Part shown: in pieces, positions 6,951-11,656 of the stretch
Layout: every line of letters starts with the position of its first letter
Numbering within the stretch: position 1 is the first letter of the stretch
DNA from: Lentisphaerota bacterium
Lineage (GTDB): Bacteria; Verrucomicrobiota; Kiritimatiellia; JAAZAB01
Direction of reading: 5' to 3'
NCBI GenBank assembly: GCA_016199105.1
Contig: JACQHI010000382.1
Location: 1 to 11,656, forward strand
DNA: 11,656 nt
The notes under the pieces: generated by a model
Seen by the model: the letters and a program-made list of their open reading frames with translations, nothing else
Told to the model about the DNA's origin: nothing
Databases searched by the model: none
Position numbers and translations under genes: made by a program

Positions 6951-6985
6951 CCCGGCATAGCTCGCCTTCGGCGAGCGACGCCGGG
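6951..6985 (-). repeat. Strong hairpin abutting the tRNA-Ala 3' end
   Basis: On the + strand CCCGGC (6951-6956) pairs with GCCGGG (6980-6985). After a three-base internal loop, GCTCGCC (6960-6966) pairs with GGCGAGC (6970-6976) around a three-base loop. The element starts at the base directly after tRNA position 73 in the direction of transcription. It lacks a U tract, so it is not a canonical intrinsic terminator. A related, imperfect copy follows further downstream (about 6912-6950; shared GGCGTAGCT and GCGAAG words on the - strand). It may protect or delimit the tRNA precursor, or be an end of an inserted GIY-YIG element. Confidence 0.6.
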
Positions 6986-7058
6986 TGGAGCGGAGGAGAT
7001 TCGAACTCCCGACCCCCACGTTGCGAACGTGGTGCTCTACCAACTGAGCTACCGCCCC
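6986..7058 (-). tRNA. tRNA-Ala (anticodon CGC)
   Basis: A complete 73-base cloverleaf on the - strand. The acceptor stem GGGGCGG pairs with CCGCTCC, including the G3:U70 wobble pair that is the alanine identity element, and A73 is the discriminator. The D arm is GCTC-AGTTGGTA-GAGC. The anticodon arm is CCACG-TTCGCAA-CGTGG, giving anticodon CGC, which reads GCG (Ala). The variable loop has five bases. The T arm is GGGAG-TTCGAAT-CTCCT, with one G:U pair at its base. CCA is not encoded, since the bases after A73 are CCC, so the 3' end must be added by nucleotidyltransferase. It lies 28 bases after a small lysine-rich gene on the same strand and may share its promoter. GCG is a natural codon to serve in a GC-rich genome. 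Confidence 0.96.
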
Positions 7059-7086
7059 TCGAAAACAACCGGACTCATCGCCCAGG

Positions 7087-7218
7087 TCAGGTGGTTGGCT
7101 GTGAAAGCCCGCCCTGCTTGGCCAGAAGCTTCATCTTCTTCTTCGCTTTCTTCTCCTCGATGGAAAGCTTCGGCTTGTTCGTGCGACCCGTATTTCCCTT
7201 ATCCATGTTCTTCGACAT
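7087..7218 (-). CDS. Very small lysine-rich basic protein (43 aa)
   Basis: Begins MSKNMDKGNTGRTNKPKLS, then IEEKKAKKKMKLLAK, ending QGGLSQPTT. A strong ribosome binding site AAGGAGGG (revcomp of 7226-7233) lies eight bases before this ATG. An alternative ATG at 7224 is only two bases from it and is less likely. Twelve of 43 residues are lysine, and a basic amphipathic helix is plausible at about residues 19-35. There is no membrane segment. The basic charge would suit binding to RNA, ribosomes or DNA; that is inference only. It is followed by tRNA-Ala on the same strand, and a candidate promoter with 17-base spacing lies 58 bases upstream. It is shorter than usual annotation cut-offs, so it may be missed in related genomes. 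I do not recognise the family. Confidence 0.62.
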   Translation of the reverse strand: MSKNMDKGNTGRTNKPKLSIEEKKAKKKMKLLAKQGGLSQPTT

Positions 7219-7243
7219 GCGCATGCCCTCCTTGTTGAAGCGC

Positions 7244-7274
7244 CGTTTCGAGGCCGACCCGAAAACTCGAAACG
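7244..7274. promoter_or_regulatory. 9-bp inverted repeat at the predicted transcription start of the small-gene/tRNA unit
   Basis: CGTTTCGAG (7244-7252) and CTCGAAACG (7266-7274) are perfect inverted arms separated by 13 bases. The right arm begins one base after the predicted -10 box of the - strand promoter and spans the expected start site. The element is therefore either an operator that a dimeric protein could bind, or a hairpin near the 5' end of the leader, ahead of the ribosome site at 7226-7233. Confidence 0.5.
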
Positions 7275-7275
7275 C

Positions 7276-7304
7276 ATCCTACACCGCCACGCCGGGAAGA
7301 TCAA
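7276..7304 (-). promoter_or_regulatory. Candidate sigma-70-type promoter for the lysine-rich gene and tRNA-Ala
   Basis: On the - strand TTGATC (-35, 7304-7299) and TAGGAT (-10, 7281-7276) are separated by exactly 17 bases; each matches four of six consensus bases. The predicted start is near 7269, giving a leader of about 50 bases to the ATG at 7218. The bases after the -10 box (GCG) are GC-rich, as in many stable-RNA promoters. It is inferred from spacing and consensus only. Confidence 0.4.
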
Positions 7305-7326
7305 GCGGGGAGATCATCGTCCCCGC
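7305..7326. repeat. 7-bp inverted repeat directly upstream of the - strand -35 box
   Basis: GCGGGGA (7305-7311) and TCCCCGC (7320-7326) are perfect inverted arms around eight bases. On the + strand it is followed by GATTTTC, too short a T tract for a convincing terminator, and no + strand gene ends nearby. It adjoins the predicted -35 box of the divergent unit, so a protein-binding site is as likely as a terminator. Confidence 0.4.
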
Positions 7327-7412
7327 GATTTTCACTGGGGCCATGCGCCGCCATCGAGAAACTGTAAACACCCTGGAACGGCTGTTTTTAGATTGCATTT
7401 CCTCCACTGCCA

Positions 7413-7418
7413 TACTAT
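7413..7418 (+). promoter_or_regulatory. Possible -10 box for the membrane-protein/citrate-synthase-like operon
   Basis: TACTAT matches five of six bases of the -10 consensus and lies in an AT-richer stretch, about 100 bases before the first gene of the operon at 7521. No good -35 hexamer is found at 16-18 bases. TTGCAT (7393-7398) is only 14 bases away. Weak candidate. Confidence 0.25.
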
Positions 7419-7520
7419 AGGTTGGATTCGTTTTATGCAGAGGCGCGCTTTTGCGAAGCGGTCAACGGTAAAGCCTGGCGGAGCACATAAAGAATTCGCG
7501 AAACCATACGGGGATGTGAC

Positions 7521-8024
7521 ATGCCTTTCAATGGACAGCTTTTTCTGGACAATCTGCAAGCCGTATTCACCCTCGTCTTTCGGAATCCCGACCCCATCGA
7601 ATTATGGATCATGCTGGGACTGTCGTTCCTGGCCTGCGTCTTCCTCCTGATTAAAATCGGCAGTGCCTTCGAATTCCAGCGCATGGGCAATATTCTCCCC
7701 CGCTTGACGGCCGCAATCGGCTTCGTCCTGCCGTTTGTCGCAATGGCGCTGGTCCTGATGTTTTTCCCCGCGACCGGCGGCTGGGTCCTGGGGGGAGCGG
7801 CCGCCGCCGTCATGCTGGTGGTGGTGCTCCCTCTGACCTGCTGGTGGTTGAAAGGCACTTATCTCTCCGCCCTGATGGCCTGGGCCATCAGCCTGGCCGC
7901 CGCGGTCGCCATCGTGCTGGCCGTTCATGCCGTCTTCAGCGCCGTGACCGCCGGCCGGCGCGACGCGCAGAAATCCTTCGACCACAAACGGGATCTCAAC
8001 GAGTTCATGAACAAACAGAGGTAG
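7521..8024 (+). CDS. Four-helix inner-membrane protein, function unknown
   Basis: A predicted 167-residue integral membrane protein. Hydrophobic helices lie at about residues 27-46, 59-82, 86-110 and 113-142, separated by short loops. The N terminus (MPFNGQLFLDNLQAVFTLVF) is amphipathic. The C-terminal 24 residues are soluble and charged (GRRDAQKSFDHKRDLNEFMN). No catalytic motif, transporter signature or named family is recognisable. The ribosome site is weak (GGGGAT about six bases upstream). The stop is followed after one base by the start of the citrate-synthase-like gene, so the two are almost certainly co-transcribed and possibly translationally coupled. The tight linkage suggests, without proving, a role linked to that pathway, or simply operon membership. 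Confidence 0.8.
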   Translation: MPFNGQLFLDNLQAVFTLVFRNPDPIELWIMLGLSFLACVFLLIKIGSAFEFQRMGNILPRLTAAIGFVLPFVAMALVLMFFPATGGWVLGGAAAAVMLVVVLPLTCWWLKGTYLSALMAWAISLAAAVAIVLAVHAVFSAVTAGRRDAQKSFDHKRDLNEFMNKQR

Positions 8025-8025
8025 C

Positions 8026-9408
8026 ATGCTGCAATTCAACCCCATCACGCGGGTCCTGGAAGAGGAAGTCTATCGCTATCAATTGCAGGACGTCGAGGAG
8101 CCGGTTCTGTACCGCGAAATCTTCTCCTACAATGAAGTCCCGAAGGTCGTTTTCAATCACCGCATCGTTCCGATGAATGCCCCGGAACGGCTTTTTATCA
8201 GCGACACGACCTTCCGCGACGGCCAGCAGGCCATGCCCCCGTTCTCGCCGGAACAGATCGCGGCCATCTTCAAGCTGTTGCACCGGCTGGGAGGGCCAAA
8301 GGGCGTCATCCGGCAAAGCGAATTCTTCGTGTATAGCGATCGCGACCGCAAGGCCGTCCAACTCTGCCAGGAGCAGGGCTTCGCTCATCCGGAGGTCACG
8401 AGCTGGATTCGGGCCTCGCGGAAAGACTTTCAGCTCATCCGGAAATTGGGCATCCGGGAAACCGGCATTCTGACGTCCGCCTCGGACTACCACATTTTTC
8501 TCAAGCTCAAGATGAAGCGCAGCCAGGCCATGGAGAACTATCTCGCCGTCGTCAAGATGGCCCTGGAAGAAGGCATCCTGCCCCGCTGCCACCTGGAGGA
8601 CATCACGCGCGCCGACTTTTACGGGTTCGTCGTGCCGTTCGTCCAGAAGCTGATGGAGCTGGGCCAGGAAGCCAGGGTGTCCATCAAGATCCGGGCGTGC
8701 GACACCCTGGGCTTGGGCGTCACCTATCCCGGCGTGGCCCTGCCCCGCAGCGTCAAAGGCATCATCCACGGCCTGCGAACCTACGCCGGCGTCCCCGCCG
8801 AACAACTCGAATGGCACGGGCACGACGATTTCTACCGCGGCGTGGTGAGCGCCACCACCGCCTGGCTCTATGGCTGCTCCACCGCCAACGGCACGTGCCT
8901 GGGCATCGGGGAACGCACGGGCAACACCCCCATCGAGGCGCTGGCCATGGAATACGCCTCCCTGCGCGGCACGACCGACGGCATGGATCTCTCGGTCATC
9001 ACGGAAATCGCCGATTATTTCCGCACGGAAATCGGCTTGCGTATCTCCGACAAACAACCGTTCGTGGGCGCGGACTTCAACATGACCCGGGCCGGTATCC
9101 ACGCCGACGGCCTGTCGAAGGACGAGGAGATTTACAACATCTTCGACACCAAGGCCATTCTCAACCGGTCGCCGGGCGTGGCCATCAACGACAAGTCCGG
9201 GCTGGCCGGCATCTCGCACTGGATCAATCTGCGCTTCGCCTTGAGCGGCGACGCGCGCATCGCGAAAGACCATCCCGGCGTGATCGCCATCAAGGACAAA
9301 ATCGAGGCCCAATACGTGGAGGGGCGCGTGACCTCGATTTCCGACGATGAAATGACCGCCCTGGTCGAGGCATTCATGCCGCCGCCCATCGGCAAGCATT
9401 CCGCCTGA
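8026..9408 (+). CDS. Probable Re-citrate synthase / 2-isopropylmalate synthase-like enzyme (DRE-TIM metallolyase family)
   Basis: The protein has 460 residues. ISDTTFRDGQQ (58-68, with R64 and D65) is the family signature, and WHGHDDF (H264, H266) supplies metal-binding histidines. STANGTCLGIGERTGN (285-300) is the glycine-rich conserved segment, and AGIHADG (356-362) lies in the C-terminal subdomain. The protein ends shortly after, without the leucine-binding regulatory domain of classical LeuA. The N-terminal segment VEEPVLYREIF...VPKVVF and the order TTFRDGQQ...IRQSEFFVYSDRD...ILTSASDYHIF match my memory of Re-citrate synthases of anaerobes such as Clostridium kluyveri, which condense acetyl-CoA with oxaloacetate. 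Homocitrate or isopropylmalate synthase remain possible. The enzyme is cytoplasmic. It lies between a membrane-protein gene (one-base gap) and a UroD-like gene, with no leuB, leuC or leuD nearby, which argues mildly against leucine synthesis. Confidence 0.82.
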   Translation: MLQFNPITRVLEEEVYRYQLQDVEEPVLYREIFSYNEVPKVVFNHRIVPMNAPERLFISDTTFRDGQQAMPPFSPEQIAAIFKLLHRLGGPKGVIRQSEFFVYSDRDRKAVQLCQEQGFAHPEVTSWIRASRKDFQLIRKLGIRETGILTSASDYHIFLKLKMKRSQAMENYLAVVKMALEEGILPRCHLEDITRADFYGFVVPFVQKLMELGQEARVSIKIRACDTLGLGVTYPGVALPRSVKGIIHGLRTYAGVPAEQLEWHGHDDFYRGVVSATTAWLYGCSTANGTCLGIGERTGNTPIEALAMEYASLRGTTDGMDLSVITEIADYFRTEIGLRISDKQPFVGADFNMTRAGIHADGLSKDEEIYNIFDTKAILNRSPGVAINDKSGLAGISHWINLRFALSGDARIAKDHPGVIAIKDKIEAQYVEGRVTSISDDEMTALVEAFMPPPIGKHSA

Positions 9409-9420
9409 AAGGAGCGGCTC

Positions 9421-10542
9421 ATGCCTCCCACACCCTGCCGCCCGAAATGGAAAGGCACGATGACCGACCGCGAGCGGTTCAACGCCCAGATGCACTACCG
9501 GCCGTTCGACCGGAGCTTCAACATGGAGTTCGGCTACTGGGAGGAGAACTTCAAGCTCTGGCCCCTGTTCACCGACAACGGCATCACGAACAACGCGGAG
9601 GCCGATCGCTTTTTCGCCTTCGACGATATCCGCCTGGTCTGGTTTCCGTCGTGGTTGAACCCCGGTTTCACGGAGGAAACGATTTCCGAAACCCCCACCA
9701 CCCGCATCCTGAGGAACCGCGACGGTCTCCTGGCCGAGATTCCCAAGGACGGCCACGACACCATCCCCCATTATCTCAAAGCCTCTGTCGTCACTCCCGA
9801 CGACTGGAAACGCTGCAAGGACGAGCATCTCCGGAGAGACGATCCCGCCCGCCTTCCCGACATCCCCTCCCTGAAAAAATCCCATCCCGACAACCGCGCC
9901 TATCCCCTCGGCGTCTGGTGCGGCTCCATGATCGGCAAAATCCGCGACATGCTCACCTTCGAGGGCCTGGCCTACGCGACCTACGATTATCCCGACATGG
10001 TCGAGGACATGGTGGAAACCTCCTGCGTGCTTGTGGAGGATTTCCTCGACCGCGTCCTGCCTCATATCCAGTTCGATTACGCCTCCGGCTGGGAGGACAT
10101 CTGCTTTAAAAACGGGCCGATCGTGTCCGTGGACTTCTTCAAGTCCGTGGTCATGCCCCGCTACCGGCGGATCCACCGCAAGCTTCGCAAGGCCGGCATC
10201 GATCTGTGGTATATCGACTGCGACGGCGACGTGCGGCCGATCCTGCCTTTTTTCCTCGAGGGCGGCGTCAACTGCCTCTTCCCCTTCGAGGTCAACGGCT
10301 GCGCGCATCCCGCCGAACTCCTCGAGGCCTACGGCCGCGACCTCCGCATTATGGGCGGGGTGGACAAGCTCGCGCTGGGCCGCGGGCCGGCGGCCATCCG
10401 GGCCTATTTGAAAACGCTGGCGCCGCTGGTGGAACGCGGCGGCTACATTCCGTTCTGCGATCACCGCTGCCCGCCCAACGTGAAGCCGGAGGATTACCTC
10501 TACTACCTGGATTTGAAGGAACAGATGTTCGGCTTGCGGTAG
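9421..10542 (+). CDS. Uroporphyrinogen decarboxylase-like (MtaA/CmuA-type) protein
   Basis: A predicted 373-residue protein with a UroD-like TIM-barrel pattern. Recognisable pieces are DRERFNAQMHYRPFDR near the start, GWEDICFKNGPIVS (223-236), the acidic strand end WYIDCDGDVRPILP (263-276), CLFPFEVNGCAHP (285-297), MGGVDKLAL (311-319) and the typical ending CDHRCPPNVKPEDYLYYLD (346-364). It differs from HemE, which carries FAGR near its N terminus. The closer likeness is to corrinoid/methyl-transfer relatives and uncharacterised PVC paralogues, so heme synthesis is unlikely. The start at 9421 has AAAGGAG six bases upstream; an internal ATG at 9460 (MTDRERF) agrees better with family starts and could be used. 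It lies 12 bases after the citrate-synthase-like gene in the same operon. Cytoplasmic; substrate unknown. Confidence 0.8.
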   Translation: MPPTPCRPKWKGTMTDRERFNAQMHYRPFDRSFNMEFGYWEENFKLWPLFTDNGITNNAEADRFFAFDDIRLVWFPSWLNPGFTEETISETPTTRILRNRDGLLAEIPKDGHDTIPHYLKASVVTPDDWKRCKDEHLRRDDPARLPDIPSLKKSHPDNRAYPLGVWCGSMIGKIRDMLTFEGLAYATYDYPDMVEDMVETSCVLVEDFLDRVLPHIQFDYASGWEDICFKNGPIVSVDFFKSVVMPRYRRIHRKLRKAGIDLWYIDCDGDVRPILPFFLEGGVNCLFPFEVNGCAHPAELLEAYGRDLRIMGGVDKLALGRGPAAIRAYLKTLAPLVERGGYIPFCDHRCPPNVKPEDYLYYLDLKEQMFGLR

Positions 10543-10574
10543 GCCCGGATCTCCATGGGGGTCGGTGTTCGGTT

Positions 10575-10605
10575 GGGGTTCGGGCGTCAGGGGGACAAAT
10601 CGGGG
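10575..10605 (+). other. Canonical G-quadruplex motif before gspE/pilB
   Basis: Four G tracts (10575-10578, 10582-10584, 10590-10594, 10602-10605) are separated by loops of 3, 5 and 7 bases, satisfying the G3+N1-7 four-tract rule on the + strand. A fifth tract lies upstream at 10557-10561. It occupies the 118-base gap between the UroD-like gene and gspE/pilB and ends one base before the candidate -35 box. Chance occurrence in GC-rich DNA is possible. Confidence 0.5.
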
Positions 10606-10606
10606 C

Positions 10607-10635
10607 TAGGCAAATCCGGCGGCTTATGGCATAGT
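10607..10635 (+). promoter_or_regulatory. Candidate promoter for gspE/pilB
   Basis: TAGGCA (10607-10612) and CATAGT (10630-10635) are separated by 17 bases; each matches four of six consensus positions of a sigma-70-type promoter. It lies 25 bases before the ATG at 10661, which would leave a leader of about 18 bases carrying the ribosome site. Assigned by consensus only. Confidence 0.35.
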
Positions 10636-10660
10636 TTCCTCAGTCGATTAGGAGGTTTTG

Positions 10661-11656
10661 ATGACCATGGACCGAAGTTCTTTCAGCGGAAAAATCACGG
10701 GCATCCTGCTCCGGCGCAATGCCATCTCCCAGGAAGTCCTTCAGAAGGCGCTGGACGATTCGCAGAACAACGGCAAGCGGCTCGAGGAATTCCTGGTCGA
10801 GAACAAACTGGTCTCCGAAACCGACATGACGCTGGCCATCTCGGAATACCTGGGCTGGCCCCCGATCAGCCTGGCCCGTTTTACGCCGAACCCCCTGCTG
10901 ATCGAACTCGTTCCCCGCGATGTCCTGAAAAAAAGCCTGACCCTGCCCATCGCCAAAACCGGCAAGATGCTGACCATGGCGCTCGGCGACCCGTTCAACA
11001 TGGCCATCCTCGATGAACTCCAGACGCTCACCGGCCACGAGATCGTGCCGCTCGTCGCGTTCGAAAAGGAGGTCAAGGACCTGCTCCAACGCTTCGCGGA
11101 GGCGCCCTCCCACGATCTCGAGGACATCCTGAAGGACGTGACCGACAGCGACGAGATCGAGGTCGGCCATCAGAAGGAAGAGGAAGTCAGCCTGGACCAG
11201 ATGCTGGAAAGCGCCGAAGGCGCCCCCGTGATCCGGCTGGTGAACTCCATGCTCGTGGAAGCCATGCGCCGGCGCGCCAGCGATATTCACATCGAGCCCA
11301 TGGAAAGATCCCTGCGGCTCCGCTACCGCATCGACGGCGACCTCTACGAGTTCCCGAATCCGCCCAAGAACCTGCAATCGGCCATCATTTCGCGCATCAA
11401 GATCATGTCGGACATGAACATCGCCGAGCGGCGCATCCCGCAGGACGGCCGTTTCAAGATCAAGGCGCTCGGCAAGGAAGTGGACGTCCGCGTCAACCTT
11501 CTGCCCCTGATCCACGGCGAAAAAATCGTCATGCGTATTCTGGACAAGAGCAATCTCGCCCCCAGCCTGAACGCCCTGGGCCTGGATCCCAAGGCCTATG
11601 ACTCCCTCATCTACGCCATTGCCCAGCCGAACGGCGTCATCCTGGTGACCGGCCCG
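10661..11656 (+). CDS. gspE: GspE/PilB-type secretion or pilus assembly ATPase, N-terminal part (3' end outside window)
   Basis: 332 residues are visible, starting at ATG 10661 after AGGAGGT (10650-10656). This cytoplasmic hexameric ATPase drives type II secretion or type IV pilus extension. Residues about 8-150 are the MshEN-type N-terminal domain (ITGILLRRNAISQEVLQKAL; a second half around residues 95-150). Residues about 150-187 are an acidic linker. Residues 188-213, APVIRLVNSMLVEAMRRRAS then DIHIEP, with RYRIDGDL (221-228), are the conserved N2 region. SRIKIMSDMNIAERRIPQDG (244-263) and IHGEKIVMRILD follow. The last residues, NGVILVTGP, lead into the Walker A loop, so the P-loop lysine, Asp box, Walker B and zinc motif lie outside. 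GspE and PilB cannot be separated from this part alone. It has its own candidate promoter after the UroD-like gene. Confidence 0.95.
   Translation, partial: MTMDRSSFSGKITGILLRRNAISQEVLQKALDDSQNNGKRLEEFLVENKLVSETDMTLAISEYLGWPPISLARFTPNPLLIELVPRDVLKKSLTLPIAKTGKMLTMALGDPFNMAILDELQTLTGHEIVPLVAFEKEVKDLLQRFAEAPSHDLEDILKDVTDSDEIEVGHQKEEEVSLDQMLESAEGAPVIRLVNSMLVEAMRRRASDIHIEPMERSLRLRYRIDGDLYEFPNPPKNLQSAIISRIKIMSDMNIAERRIPQDGRFKIKALGKEVDVRVNLLPLIHGEKIVMRILDKSNLAPSLNALGLDPKAYDSLIYAIAQPNGVILVTGP

Larger units (their letters stand above)
7219..7520. other. Intergenic region between divergent transcription units (302 bases)
   Basis: No convincing gene lies here. It holds the - strand ribosome site and leader of the lysine-rich gene, two inverted repeats (7244-7274 and 7305-7326), a candidate - strand promoter (7276-7304), and a weak candidate + strand promoter near 7413-7418 for the downstream membrane-protein operon. 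The short + strand frames in it overlap the real gene starting at 7521 and show no family resemblance. Confidence 0.6.

Noticed and set aside
7435..7520. Upstream + strand start (ATG at 7435) encoding an additional small protein before the membrane protein
   Set aside because: The frame differs from the real gene and runs into it, and there is no ribosome site or recognisable pattern.
8005..10464. An 819-codon open frame on the - strand across two + strand genes
   Set aside because: It is the mirror of GC-rich codons in two clearly recognisable genes. Its product is low-complexity (many H, D, G, V, A and E residues) and it has no ribosome site or family match.
10640..11515. A 291-codon - strand frame opposite gspE/pilB
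   Set aside because: Shadow of the conserved ATPase gene with no independent support.

Overview
The window looks like chromosome of a GC-rich (about 60-65 %), probably anaerobic bacterium of the PVC group (Verrucomicrobiota/Kiritimatiellota/Lentisphaerota type). This placement is an inference. It rests on a direct glutaminyl-tRNA synthetase, a Re-citrate-synthase-type enzyme, a UroD-like (MtaA/CmuA-type) protein, a GspE/PilB ATPase, a prepilin-like NNLRQI motif, and a palindromic element with TGGAGGGC arms. No rRNA, CRISPR array, transposase or complete known mobile element is present.

Region 1 (1-1236, + strand): the 3' part of glnS, then a 62-residue small protein with a strong ribosome binding site. 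Region 2 (1247-2501, + strand): an AT-richer patch with two orphan small genes and a third membrane-protein reading frame that overlaps the second by ATGA but is broken by an in-frame TAG. Region 3 (2537-2971, - strand): a coiled-coil plus helix-turn-helix regulator facing the patch, then a 60-bp composite palindrome at 3043-3102.

Region 4 (3162-7304, read on the - strand): a candidate promoter (7276-7304) precedes a 43-residue lysine-rich small protein and tRNA-Ala(CGC). A strong hairpin abuts the tRNA 3' end, and a single-domain GIY-YIG protein follows. Next come a large exported (alpha/alpha)-toroid carbohydrate-active-enzyme-like protein and a NodB/CE4-like deacetylase whose stop and start codons overlap by one base; these two look like a translationally coupled polysaccharide-processing pair.

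Region 5 (7413-10542, + strand): a probable operon of a four-helix membrane protein, a Re-citrate synthase/2-isopropylmalate-synthase-like enzyme (1-base gap) and a UroD-like protein. Region 6 (10575-11656, + strand): a canonical G-quadruplex motif directly abutting a candidate promoter, then gspE/pilB, which leaves the window just at its Walker A motif.

The observations most worth a second look are the amber-interrupted membrane reading frame in the AT-rich patch, the tRNA-Ala/hairpin/GIY-YIG arrangement, the dyad symmetries around the promoter of the small-gene/tRNA unit, and the G-quadruplex motif before the secretion ATPase. I found nothing I can call a new defence or mobile system with confidence.
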